The translations under genes and the position numbers were made by a program. From contig OX344763.1 in NCBI GenBank assembly GCA_947034895.1, positions 58,113,093 through 58,177,092 of the forward strand: a stretch of 64,000 bases of DNA, in the 5' to 3' direction. This document shows, piece by piece, positions 1 through 11,380 of the stretch (positions are counted from its first letter, which is position 1; each line of letters opens with the position of its first letter). The notes under the pieces are model-generated. The model did not search any database. It had not been told where the DNA came from and saw nothing but the letters and a program-made list of their open reading frames with translations. Source of the DNA: Rhytidiadelphus loreus. Lineage: Eukaryota > Streptophyta > Bryopsida > Hypnales > Hylocomiaceae.

Positions 1-4
1 TGAA
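1..4 (+). repeat. Partial monomer at the left window edge
   Basis: The four bases TGAA are the tail (positions 180-183) of a monomer whose body lies outside the window. The array therefore continues to the left and its boundary is not seen here. Confidence 0.95.
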
Positions 5-208
5 AGAAATCTGGGAAAGAGGTTGTGCAAGTTGCAAGTGCTCCTAAACTCATGAATTAATCAACAAAATATATAACTGGGAGTCACGATGAATGACTTT
101 CTAGTACGTGGAAATGAAATATTCGTGCCTGAACCTGGCCCTCTATTTTAAAGTCCACAAAATTGTAATCTCATGGAATTCATTGAAAGAAATCTGGGAA
201 AGAGGTTG

Positions 209-222
209 TGCAAGTTGCAAGT
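209..222 (+). repeat. Tandem heptamer TGCAAGT x2 inside the conserved block
   Basis: Monomer positions 22-35 are two perfect copies of TGCAAGT. The join also forms an 11-base odd palindrome, TGCAAGTTGCA. The motif lies in the least variable part of the monomer. The only changes noticed in it are GTTCC (three copies, at 11561, 13757 and 15587), GTTTC (several copies at 55-61 kb) and GTGCCAG (one copy near 56.0 kb). Conservation relative to the rest of the monomer could reflect protein binding or simply recent common ancestry. Confidence 0.8.
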
Positions 223-233
223 GCTCCTAAACT

Positions 234-261
234 CATGAATTAATCAACAAAATATATAATT
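234..261. other. A+T-rich tract 1 of the monomer (representative)
   Basis: Monomer positions 47-74 are almost only A and T apart from a few C or G (core AATTAATCAACAAAATATA). The tract holds the only TATATAA-like string of the monomer. I see no other promoter element and do not call a promoter. Together with tract 2 (141-165) it makes two A+T-rich zones per monomer, roughly half a unit apart, which could influence nucleosome positioning. Confidence 0.6.
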
Positions 262-304
262 GGGAGTTACGATGAATGACTTTCTAGTACGTGGAAATGA
301 AATA

Positions 305-316
305 TTCGTGCACGAA
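305..316. other. Perfect 12-bp palindrome TTCGTGCACGAA (representative copy)
   Basis: Monomer positions 118-129 form a perfect dyad with 6-bp arms. It contains an ApaLI-type GTGCAC core and two CpGs. It recurs in every monomer of the GCACG type throughout the window, and this is the first intact copy. The common GCATG alternative is a C-to-T change at the second CpG that breaks one pair of the dyad. Short dyads in centromeric satellites have been discussed as cruciform-prone or protein-binding sites; whether this one acts that way is inference. Confidence 0.85.
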
Positions 317-327
317 CCTGGCCCTCT

Positions 328-352
328 ATTTTAAAGTCCACAAAATTGTAAT
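328..352. other. A+T-rich tract 2 of the monomer (representative)
   Basis: Monomer positions 141-165 (ATTTTAAAG, then CACAAAATTGTAAT). The segment TCCACAAAATTGTAAT resembles TCAACAAAATATATAAT of tract 1, 93 bp earlier. Variants here are TTTGAAAG, TTCTAAAG and TTTTTAAG, plus the 1-bp deletion at the upstream CTA. GTCGAC, GTCTAC, GTGCAC and GTTAAC replace GTCCAC in marked subfamilies. Confidence 0.6.
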
Positions 353-489
353 CTCATGGAATTCATGCACAGAAATCTGGGAAAGAGGTTGTGCAAGTTG
401 CAAGTGCTCCTAAACTCATGAATTAATCAACAAAATATATAATTGGTGGTCACGATGAATGACTTTCTAGTACGTGGAAATGAAATATG

Positions 490-501
490 GGTTCACGAAC
501 C
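490..501. other. Alternative dyad GGTTC-AC-GAACC in a variant monomer
   Basis: In this monomer the usual palindrome is replaced by 5-bp arms around a 2-base spacer, centred 2 bp to the right of the usual dyad. The same monomer also has CCTTGCCCTGTA in place of CCTGGCCCTCTA, and GTCGAC in place of GTCCAC at 519-524. The linked set recurs at 2320, 4333 and 6346. A close relative (ATTGGTTC instead of ATGGGTTC) occurs in the right part of the window near 49.9, 51.4, 52.1, 53.6, 55.4, 55.9, 56.1, 58.9, 62.0 and 62.5 kb, in some copies with GTCCAC. Confidence 0.8.
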
Positions 502-2990
502 TTGCCCTGTATTTTAAAGTCGACAAAATTGTAATCTCATGGAATTCATGTACAGAAATTTGGGAAAGAGGTTGTGCAAGTTGCAAGTGCTCCTAAACTC
601 ATGAATTAATCAACAAAATATATAATTGGTGGTCACGATGAATGACTTTCTAGTACGTGGAAATGAAATATTCGTCCATGAACCTGGCCCTTTATTTTAA
701 AGTCCACAAAATTGTAATCTCATGAAATTCATTGAAAGAAATCTGGGAAAGAAGTTGTGCAAGTTGCAAGTGCTCCTAAACTCATGAATTAATCAACAAA
801 ATATATAACTGGGAGTCACGATGAATGACTTTCTAGTACGTGGAAATGAAATATTCGTGCACGAACCTGGCCCTCTATTTTAAAGTCCACAAAATTGTAA
901 TCTCATGGAATTCATGTACAGAAATCTGGGAAAGAGGTTGTGCAAGTTGCAAGTGCTCCTAAACTCATGAATTAATCAACAAAATATATAACTGGGAGTC
1001 ACGATGAATGACTTTCTAGTACGTGGAAATGAAATATTCGTGCACGAACCTGGCCCTCTATTTTAAAGTCCACAAAATTGTAATCTCATGAAATTCATTG
1101 AAAGAAATCTGGGAAAGAGGTTGTGCAAGTTGCAAGTGCTCCTAAACTCATGAATTAATCAACAAAATATATAATTGGGAGTCACGATGAATGACTTTCT
1201 AGTACGTGGAAATGAAATATTCGTGCACGAACCTGGCCCTCTATTTTAAAGTCCACAAAATTGTAATCTCATGGAATTCATGTACAGAAATCTGGGAAAG
1301 AGGTTGTGCAAGTTGCAAGTGCTCCTAAACTCATGAATTAATCAACAAAATATATAATTGGGAGTCACGATGAATGACTTTCTAGTACGTGGAAATGAAA
1401 TATTCGTGCATGAACCTGGCCCTCTATTTTAAAGTCCACAAAATTGTAATCTCATGAAATTCATTGATAGAAATCTGGGAAAGAGGTTGTGCAAGTTGCA
1501 AGTGCTCCTAAACTCATGAATTAATCAACAAAATATATAATTGGGAGTCACGATGAATGACTTTCTAGTAAATGGAAATGAAATATTCGTGCATGAACCT
1601 GGCCCTCTATTTTAAAGTCCACAAAATTGTAATCTCATGAAATTCATGTACAGAAATCTGGGAAAGAGGTTGTGCAAGTTGCAAGTGCTCCTAAACTCAT
1701 GAATTAATCAACAAAATATATAATTGGGAGTTACGATGAATGACTTTCTAGTACGTGGAAATGAAATATTCGTGCACGAACCTGGCCCTCTATTTTAAAG
1801 TCCACAAAATTGTAATCTCATGGAATTCATGCACAGAAATCTGGGAAAGAGGTTGTGCAAGTTGCAAGTGCTCCTAAACTCATGAATTAATCAACAAAAT
1901 ATATAACTGGGAGTCACGATGAATGACTTTCTAGTACGTGGAAATGAAATATTCGTGCACGAACCTGGCCCTCTATTTTAAAGTCCACAAAATTGTAATC
2001 TCATGAAATTCATTGAAAGAAATCTGGGAAAGAGGTTGTGCAAGTTGCAAGTGCTCCTAAACTCATGAATTAATCAACAAAATATATAACTGGGAGTCAC
2101 GATGAATGACTTTCTAGTACGTGGAAATGAAATATTCGTGCACGAACCTGGCCCTCTATTTTAAAGTCCACAAAATTGTAATCTCATGGAATTCATGTAC
2201 AGAAATCTGGGAAAGAGGTTGTGCAAGTTGCAAGTGCTCCTAAACTCATGAATTAATCAACAAAATATATAATTGGTGGTCACGATGAATGACTTTCTAG
2301 TACGTGGAAATGAAATATGGGTTCACGAACCTTGCCCTGTATTTTAAAGTCGACAAAATTGTAATCTCATGGAATTCATGTACAGAAATTTGGGAAAGAG
2401 GTTGTGCAAGTTGCAAGTGCTCCTAAACTCATGAATTAATCAACAAAATATATAATTGGTGGTCACGATGAATGACTTTCTAGTACGTGGAAATGAAATA
2501 TTCGTGCACGAACCTGGCCCTCTATTTTAAAGTCCACAAAATTGTAATCTCATGAAATTCATTGAAAGAAATCTGGGAAAGAGGTTGTGCAAGTTGCAAG
2601 TGCTCCTAAACTCATGAATTAATCAACAAAATATATAATTGGGAGTCACGATGAATAACTTTCTAGTACGTGGAAATGAAATATTCGTGCACGAACCTGG
2701 CCCTCTATTTTAAAGTCCACAAAATTGTAATCTCATGGAATTCATGTACAGAAATCTGGGAAAGAGGTTGTGCAAGTTGCAAGTGCTCCTAAACTCATGA
2801 ATTAATCAACAAAATATATAACTGGGAGTCACGATGAATGACTTTCTAGTACGTGGAAATGAAATATTCGTGCACGAACCTTGCCCTGTATTTTAAAGTC
2901 CACAAAATTGTAATCTCATGGAATTCATGTACAGAAATCTGGGAAAGAGGTTGTGCAAGTTGCAAGTGCTCCTAAACTCATGAATTAATC

Positions 2991-2997
2991 AAAAAAA
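2991..2997 (+). other. A7 run variant (C-to-A at monomer position 61)
   Basis: A single C-to-A change turns CAACAAAAT into CAAAAAAAT, creating seven consecutive A bases at monomer positions 59-65. The variant marks the 11-mer HOR (2991, 5004 and 7017, each 2013 bp apart) and recurs in blocks further right, for example near 30.4, 34.8, 46.4 and 49.5 kb. It is a useful positional marker. Confidence 0.85.
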
Positions 2998-5900
2998 TAT
3001 ATAATTGGGAGTCACGATGAATGACTTTCTAGTACGTGGAAATGAAATATTCGTGCACGAACCTGGCCCTCTATTTTAAAGTCCACAAAATTGTAATCTC
3101 ATGAAATTCATTGAAAGAAATCTGGGAAAGAGGTTGTGCAAGTTGCAAGTGCTCCTAAACTCATGAATTAATCAACAAAATATATAATTGGGAGTCACGA
3201 TGAATGACTTTCTAGTACGTGGAAATGAAATATTCGTGCACGAACCTGGCCCTCTATTTTAAAGTCCACAAAATTGTAATCTCATGGAATTCATGTACAG
3301 AAATCTGGGAAAGAGGTTGTGCAAGTTGCAAGTGCTCCTAAACTCATGAATTAATCAACAAAATATATAATTGGGAGTCACGATGAATGACTTTCTAGTA
3401 CGTGGAAATGAAATATTCGTGCATGAACCTGGCCCTCTATTTTAAAGTCCACAAAATTGTAATCTCATGAAATTCATTGATAGAAATCTGGGAAAGAGGT
3501 TGTGCAAGTTGCAAGTGCTCCTAAACTCATGAATTAATCAACAAAATATATAATTGGGAGTCACGATGAATGACTTTCTAGTACATGGAAATGAAATATT
3601 CGTGCATGAACCTGGCCCTCTATTTTAAAGTCCACAAAATTGTAATCTCATGAAATTCATGTACAGAAATCTGGGAAAGAGGTTGTGCAAGTTGCAAGTG
3701 CTCCTAAACTCATGAATTAATCAACAAAATATATAATTGGGAGTTACGATGAATGACTTTCTAGTACGTGGAAATGAAATATTCGTGCACGAACCTGGCC
3801 CTCTATTTTAAAGTCCACAAAATTGTAATCTCATGGAATTCATGCACAGAAATCTGGGAAAGAGGTTGTGCAAGTTGCAAGTGCTCCTAAACTCATGAAT
3901 TAATCAACAAAATATATAACTGGGAGTCACGATGAATGACTTTCTAGTACGTGGAAATGAAATATTCGTGCACGAACCTGGCCCTCTATTTTAAAGTCCA
4001 CAAAATTGTAATCTCATGAAATTCATTGAAAGAAATCTGGGAAAGAGGTTGTGCAAGTTGCAAGTGCTCCTAAACTCATGAATTAATCAACAAAATATAT
4101 AACTGGGAGTCACGATGAATGACTTTCTAGTACGTGGAAATGAAATATTCGTGCACGAACCTGGCCCTCTATTTTAAAGTCCACAAAATTGTAATCTCAT
4201 GGAATTCATGTACAGAAATCTGGGAAAGAGGTTGTGCAAGTTGCAAGTGCTCCTAAACTCATGAATTAATCAACAAAATATATAATTGGTGGTCACGATG
4301 AATGACTTTCTAGTACGTGGAAATGAAATATGGGTTCACGAACCTTGCCCTGTATTTTAAAGTCGACAAAATTGTAATCTCATGGAATTCATGTACAGAA
4401 ATTTGGGAAAGAGGTTGTGCAAGTTGCAAGTGCTCCTAAACTCATGAATTAATCAACAAAATATATAATTGGTGGTCACGATGAATGACTTTCTAGTACG
4501 TGGAAATGAAATATTCGTGCATGAACCTGGCCCTCTATTTTAAAGTCCACAAAATTGTAATCTCATGAAATTCATTGAAAGAAATCTGGGAAAGAGGTTG
4601 TGCAAGTTGCAAGTGCTCCTAAACTCATGAATTAATCAACAAAATATATAATTGGGAGTCACGATGAATAACTTTCTAGTACGTGGAAATGAAATATTCG
4701 TGCACGAACCTGGCCCTCTATTTTAAAGTCCACAAAATTGTAATCTCATGGAATTCATGTACAGAAATCTGGGAAAGAGGTTGTGCAAGTTGCAAGTGCT
4801 CCTAAACTCATGAATTAATCAACAAAATATATAACTGGGAGTCACGATGAATGACTTTCTAGTACGTGGAAATGAAATATTCGTGCACGAACCTTGCCCT
4901 GTATTTTAAAGTCCACAAAATTGTAATCTCATGGAATTCATGTACAGAAATCTGGGAAAGAGGTTGTGCAAGTTGCAAGTGCTCCTAAACTCATGAATTA
5001 ATCAAAAAAATATATAATTGGGAGTCACGATGAATGACTTTCTAGTACGTGGAAATGAAATATTCGTGCACGAACCTGGCCCTCTATTTTAAAGTCCACA
5101 AAATTGTAATCTCATGAAATTCATTGAAAGAAATCTGGGAAAGAGGTTGTGCAAGTTGCAAGTGCTCCTAAACTCATGAATTAATCAACAAAATATATAA
5201 TTGGGAGTCACGATGAATGACTTTCTAGTACGTGGAAATGAAATATTCGTGCACGAACCTGGCCCTCTATTTTAAAGTCCACAAAATTGTAATCTCATGG
5301 AATTCATGTACAGAAATCTGGGAAAGAGGTTGTGCAAGTTGCAAGTGCTCCTAAACTCATGAATTAATCAACAAAATATATAATTGGGAGTCACGATGAA
5401 TGACTTTCTAGTACGTGGAAATGAAATATTCGTGCATGAACCTGGCCCTCTATTTTAAAGTCCACAAAATTGTAATCTCATGAAATTCATTGATAGAAAT
5501 CTGGGAAAGAGGTTGTGCAAGTTGCAAGTGCTCCTAAACTCATGAATTAATCAACAAAATATATAATTGGGAGTCACGATGAATGACTTTCTAGTACATG
5601 GAAATGAAATATTCGTGCATGAACCTGGCCCTCTATTTTAAAGTCCACAAAATTGTAATCTCATGAAATTCATGTACAGAAATCTGGGAAAGAGGTTGTG
5701 CAAGTTGCAAGTGCTCCTAAACTCATGAATTAATCAACAAAATATATAATTGGGAGTTACGATGAATGACTTTCTAGTACGTGGAAATGAAATATTCGTG
5801 CACGAACCTGGCCCTCTATTTTAAAGTCCACAAAATTGTAATCTCATGGAATTCATGCACAGAAATCTGGGAAAGAGGTTGTGCAAGTTGCAAGTGCTCC

Positions 5901-7110
5901 TAAACTCATGAATTAATCAACAAAATATATAACTGGGAGTCACGATGAATGACTTTCTAGTACGTGGAAATGAAATATTCGTGCACGAACCTGGCCCTCT
6001 ATTTTAAAGTCCACAAAATTGTAATCTCATGAAATTCATTGAAAGAAATCTGGGAAAGAGGTTGTGCAAGTTGCAAGTGCTCCTAAACTCATGAATTAAT
6101 CAACAAAATATATAACTGGGAGTCACGATGAATGACTTTCTAGTACGTGGAAATGAAATATTCGTGCACGAACCTGGCCCTCTATTTTAAAGTCCACAAA
6201 ATTGTAATCTCATGGAATTCATGTACAGAAATCTGGGAAAGAGGTTGTGCAAGTTGCAAGTGCTCCTAAACTCATGAATTAATCAACAAAATATATAATT
6301 GGTGGTCACGATGAATGACTTTCTAGTACGTGGAAATGAAATATGGGTTCACGAACCTTGCCCTGTATTTTAAAGTCGACAAAATTGTAATCTCATGGAA
6401 TTCATGTACAGAAATTTGGGAAAGAGGTTGTGCAAGTTGCAAGTGCTCCTAAACTCATGAATTAATCAACAAAATATATAATTGGTGGTCACGATGAATG
6501 ACTTTCTAGTACGTGGAAATGAAATATTCGTGCAAGAACCTGGCCCTCTATTTTAAAGTCCACAAAATTGTAATCTCATGAAATTCATTGAAAGAAATCT
6601 GGGAAAGAGGTTGTGCAAGTTGCAAGTGCTCCTAAACTCATGAATTAATCAACAAAATATATAATTGGGAGTCACGATGAATAACTTTCTAGTACGTGGA
6701 AATGAAATATTCGTGCACGAACCTGGCCCTCTATTTTAAAGTCCACAAAATTGTAATCTCATGGAATTCATGTACAGAAATCTGGGAAAGAGGTTGTGCA
6801 AGTTGCAAGTGCTCCTAAACTCATGAATTAATCAACAAAATATATAACTGGGAGTCACGATGAATGACTTTCTAGTACGTGGAAATGAAATATTCGTGCA
6901 CGAACCTTGCCCTGTATTTTAAAGTCCACAAAATTGTAATCTCATGGAATTCATGTACAGAAATCTGGGAAAGAGGTTGTGCAAGTTGCAAGTGCTCCTA
7001 AACTCATGAATTAATCAAAAAAATATATAATTGGGAGTCACGATGAATGACTTTCTAGTACGTGGAAATGAAATATTCGTGCACGAACCTGGCCCTCTAT
7101 TTTAAAGTCC

Positions 7111-9350
7111 ACAAAATTGTAATCTCATGGAATTCATGTACAGAAATCTGGGAAAGAGGTTGTGCAAGTTGCAAGTGCTCCTAAACTCATGAATTAATCA
7201 ACAAAATATATAATTGGTGGTCACGATGAATGACTTTCTAGTACGTGGAAATGAAATATTCGTGCCTGAACCTGGCCCTCTATTTGAAAGTCCACAAAAT
7301 TGTAATCTCATGAAATTCATTGAAAGAAATCTGGGAAAGAGGTTGTGCAAGTTGCAAGTGCTCCTAAACTCATGAATTAATCAACAAAATATATAATTGG
7401 GAGTCACGATGAATGACTTTCTAGTACGTGGAAATGAAATATTCGTGCACGAACCTGGCCCTCTATTTTAAAGTCCACAAAATTGTAATCTCATGGAATT
7501 CATGTACAGAAATCTGGGAAAGAGGTTGTGCAAGTTGCAAGTGCTCCTAAACTCATGAATTAATCAACAAAATATATAATTGGGAGTCACGATGAATGAC
7601 TTTCTAGTACGTGGAAATGAAATATTCGTGCATGAACCTGGCCCTCTATTTTAAAGTCCACAAAATTGTAATCTCATGAAATTCATTGATAGAAATCTGG
7701 GAAAGAGGTTGTGCAAGTTGCAAGTGCTCCTAAACTCATGAATTAATCAACAAAATATATAATTGGGAGTCACGATGAATGACTTTCTAGTACGTGGAAA
7801 TGAAATATTCGTGGACGAACCTGGCCCTCTATTTTAAAGTCTACAAAATTGTAATCTCATGGAATTCATTGAAAGAAATCTGGGAAAGAGGTTGTGCAAG
7901 TTGCAAGTGCTCCTAAACTCATGAATTAATCAACAAAATATATAATTGGTGGTCACGATGAATGACTTTCTAGTACGTGGAAATGAAATATTCGTGCATG
8001 AACCTGGCCCTCTATTTTAAAGTCCACAAAATTGTAATCTCATGGAATTCATGTACAGAAATCTGGGAAAGAGGTTGTGCAAGTTGCAAGTGCTCCTAAA
8101 CTCATGAATTAATCAACAAAATATATAATTGGGAGTCACGATGAATAACTTTCTAGTACGTGGAAATGAAATATTCGTGCACGAACCTGGCCCTCTATTT
8201 TAAAGTCCACAAAATTGTAATCTCATGGAATTCATGTACAGAAATCTGGGAAAGAGGTTGTGCAAGTTGCAAGTGCTCCTAAACTCATGAATTAATCAAC
8301 AAAATATATAACTGGGAGTCACGATGAATGACTTTCTAGTACGTGGAAATGAAATATTCGTGCACGAACCTTGCCCTGTATTTTAAAGTCCACAAAATTG
8401 TAATCTCATGAAATTCATTGAAAGAAATCTGGGAAAGAGGTTGTGCAAGTTGCAAGTGCTCCTAAACTCATGAATTAATCAACAAAATATATAATTGGGA
8501 GTCACGATGAATGATTTTCTAGTACGTGGAAATGAAATATTCGTGCACGAACCTGGCCCTCTATTTTAAAGTCCACAAAATTGTAATCTCATGGAATTCA
8601 TGTACAGAAATCTGGGAAAGAGGTTGTGCAAGTTGCAAGTGCTCCTAAACTCATGAATTAATCAACAAAATATATAATTGGTGGTCACGATGAATGACTT
8701 TCTAGTACGTGGAAATGAAATATTCGTGCCTGAACCTGGCCCTCTATTTGAAAGTCCACAAAATTGTAATCTCATGGAATTCATGTACAGAAATCTGGGA
8801 AAGAGGTTGTGCAAGTTGCAAGTGCTCCTAAACTCATGAATTAATCAACAAAATATATAATTGGGAGTCACGATGAATGACTTTCTAGTACGTGGAAATG
8901 AAATATTCGTGCATGAACCTGGCCCTCTATTTTAAAGTCCACAAAATTGTAATCTCATGAAATTCATTGATAGAAATCTGGGAAAGAGGTTGTGCAAGTT
9001 GCAAGTGCTCCTAAACTCATGAATTAATCAACAAAATATATAATTGGGAGTCACGATGAATGACTTTCTAGTACGTGGAAATGAAATATTCGTGGACGAA
9101 CCTGGCCCTCTATTTTAAAGTCTACAAAATTGTAATCTCATGGAATTCATTGAAAGAAATCTGGGAAAGAGGTTGTGCAAGTTGCAAGTGCTCCTAAACT
9201 CATGAATTAATCAACAAAATATATAATTGGTGGTCACGATGAATGACTTTCTAGTACATGGAAATGAAATATTCGTGCATGAACCTGGCCCTCTATTTTA
9301 AAGTCCACAAAATTGTAATCTCATGAAATTCATGTACAGAAATCTGGGAA
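7111..9350 (+). repeat. HOR block B: 8-mer/7-mer
   Basis: The monomer with CGTGCCTGAA and TTTGAAAG occurs at 7261 and 8725 (1464 bp, eight monomers). The CGTGGACG/GTCTAC monomer follows at 7810 and 9091 (1281 bp, seven monomers). One monomer therefore differs between the two copies in the segment between these markers. Confidence 0.75.
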
Positions 9351-11380
9351 AGAGGTTGTGCAAGTTGCAAGTGCTCCTAAACTCATGAATTAATCAACAA
9401 AATATATAACTGGGAGTCACGATGAATGACTTTCTAGTACGTGGAAATGAAATATTCGTGCACGAACCTGGCCCTCTATTTTAAAGTCCACAAAATTGTA
9501 ATCTCATGGAATTCATGTACAGAAATCTGGGAAAGAGGTTGTGCAAGTTGCAAGTGCTCCTAAACTCATGAATTAATCAACAAAATATATAACTGGGAGT
9601 CACGATGAATGACTTTCTAGTATGTGGAAATGAAATATTCGTGCACGAACCTGGCCTTCTATTTTAAAGTCCACAAAATTGTAATCTCATGAAATTCATT
9701 GAAAGAAATCTGGGAAAGAGGTTGTGCAAGTTGCAAGTGCTCCTAAACTCATGAATTAATCAACAAAATATATAACTGGGAGTCACGATGAATGACTTTC
9801 TAGTACGTGGAAATGAAATATTCGTGCACGAACCTGGCCCTCTATTTTTAAGTCCACAAAATTGTAATCTCATGGAATTCATGTACAGAAATCTGGGAAA
9901 GAGGTTGTGCAAGTTGCAAGTGCTCCTAAACTCATGAATTAATCAACAAAATATATAATTGGGAGTCACGATGAATGACTTTCTAGTACGTGGAAATGAA
10001 ATATTCGTGCACGAACCTGGCCCTCTATTTTAAAGTCCACAAAATTGTAATCTCATGAAATTCATTGAAAGAAATCTGGGAAAGAGGTTGTGCAAGTTGC
10101 AAGTGCTCCTAAACTCATGAATTAATCAACAAAATATATAATTGGTGGTCACGATGAATGACTTTCTAGTACGTGGAAATGAAATATTCGTGCATGAACC
10201 TGGCCCTCTATTTTAAAGTCCACAAAATTGTAATCTCATGAAATTCATTGAAAGAAATCTGGGAAAGAGGTTGTGCAAGTTGCAAGTGCTCCTAAACTCA
10301 TGAATTAATCAAAAAAATATATAATTGGTGGTCACGATGAATGACTTTCTAGTACGTGGAAATGAAATATTCGTGCATGAACCTGGCCCTCTATTTTAAA
10401 GTCCACAAAATTGTAATCTCATGGAATTCATGTACAGAAATCTGGGAAAGAAGTTGTGCAAGTTGCAAGTGCTCCTAAACTCATGAATTAATCAACAAAA
10501 TATATAACTGGGAGTCACGATGAATGACTTTCTAGTACGTGGAAATGAAATATTCGTGCACGAACCTGGCCCTCTATTTTTAAGTCCACAAAATTGTAAT
10601 CTCATGGAATTCATGTACAGAAATCTGGGAAAGAGGTTGTGCAAGTTGCAAGTGCTCCTAAACTCATGAATTAATCAACAAAATATATAATTGGTGGTCA
10701 CGATGAATGACTTTCTAGTACGTGGAAATGAAATATTCGTGCATGAACCTGGCCCTCTATTTTAAAGTGCACAAAATTGTAATCTCATGAAATTCATTGA
10801 AAGAAATCTGGGAAAGAGGTTGTGCAAGTTGCAAGTGCTCCTAAACTCATGAATTAATCAACAAAATATATAATTGGTGGTCACGATGAATGACTTTCTA
10901 GTACGTGGAAATGAAATATTCGTGCATGAACCTGGCCCTCTATTTTAAAGTCCACAAAATTGTAATCTCATGAAATTCATGTACAGAAATCTGGGAAAGA
11001 GGTTGTGCAAGTTGCAAGTGCTCCTAAACTCATGAATTAATCAACAAAATATATAATTGGGAGTTACGATGAATGACTTTCTAGTACGTGGAAATGAAAT
11101 ATTCGTGCACGAACCTGGCCCTCTATTTTAAAGTCCACAAAATTGTAATCTCATGGAATTCATGTACAGAAATCTGGGAAAGAAGTTGTGCAAGTTGCAA
11201 GTGCTCCTAAACTCATGAATTAATCAACAAAATATATAACTGGGAGTCACGATGAATGACTTTCTAGTACGTGGAAATGAAATATTCGTGCACGAACCTG
11301 GCCCTCTATTTTAAAGTCCACAAAATTGTAATCTCATGGAATTCATGTACAGAAATCTGGGAAAGAGGTTGTGCAAGTTG
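9351..11380 (+). repeat. Irregular zone with weak 4-mer periodicity
   Basis: The TATTTTTAAG variant occurs at 9843 and 10575, 732 bp (four monomers) apart. An ACTGGGAG hinge just upstream and a TTGGTGG hinge further on keep the same offset. Other positions do not keep it, so this is a decayed or short-lived 4-mer rather than a clean HOR. Monomer length stays 183 bp throughout. Confidence 0.5.

Larger units (their letters stand above)
188..370 (+). repeat. Reference monomer (183 bp) and its internal anatomy
   Basis: This is the first complete monomer close to the common type, used here as the coordinate frame. Positions 1-16 (AGAAATCTGGGAAAGA) are followed by a very conserved block at 17-60 containing TGCAAGT twice in tandem. 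An A+T-rich stretch spans 47-74. A variable hinge at 72-80 reads TTGGGAG, CTGGGAG or TTGGTGG. Positions 81-117 include CACGATGAATGAC and CTAGTACGTGG. The palindrome TTCGTGCACGAA is at 118-129 and CCTGGCCCTCTA at 130-141. A second A+T-rich stretch spans 141-165. A variable tail at 166-183 holds GGAATTC or GAAATTC and then TGAA, TGAT, GTAC or GCAC. Four CpGs are present, two of them inside the palindrome. The monomer is one of many equivalents; its phase is arbitrary. Confidence 0.95.
1..7110 (+). repeat. HOR block A: 11-mer, 2013 bp
   Basis: The TGAAATATGG variant occurs at 481, 2311, 4324 and 6337. The last three intervals are exactly 2013 bp (11 monomers); the first is 1830 bp (10 monomers). 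The same 2013-bp spacing is shown by GAATAAC (2651, 4664, 6677), by the GTACATGG or GTAAATGG site (1568, 3581, 5594) and by the A7 run (2991, 5004, 7017). The leftmost copy therefore lacks one monomer, the GAATAAC one, lost between about 700 and 810. The last copy is partial, and the register breaks near 7110 where a GCCTG/TTTGAAAG monomer is inserted. Confidence 0.9.

Noticed and set aside
247..262. TATA-type promoter in ATATATAATT.
   Set aside because: It lies in an A+T-rich tract repeated in every monomer, with no other promoter element or downstream gene. Satellite transcription is possible but not shown by the sequence.
305..321. CENP-B box around TTCGTGCACGAACCTGG.
   Set aside because: The TTCG start is present, but the required A and the CGGG of the canonical core are absent on the plus strand. 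The reverse strand fails the core as well.
272..334. A 20-codon ATG-initiated open frame repeated in most monomers (monomer positions 85-147), extended to about 49 codons where TTTGAAAG or TTTTTAAG removes the stop.
   Set aside because: The monomer length is 61 x 3, so frames persist between units, but stops occur in all three forward frames and all three reverse frames of the consensus. Variants show no synonymous bias by eye, and no ribosome-binding or promoter context is evident. It is a chance open frame in a satellite.
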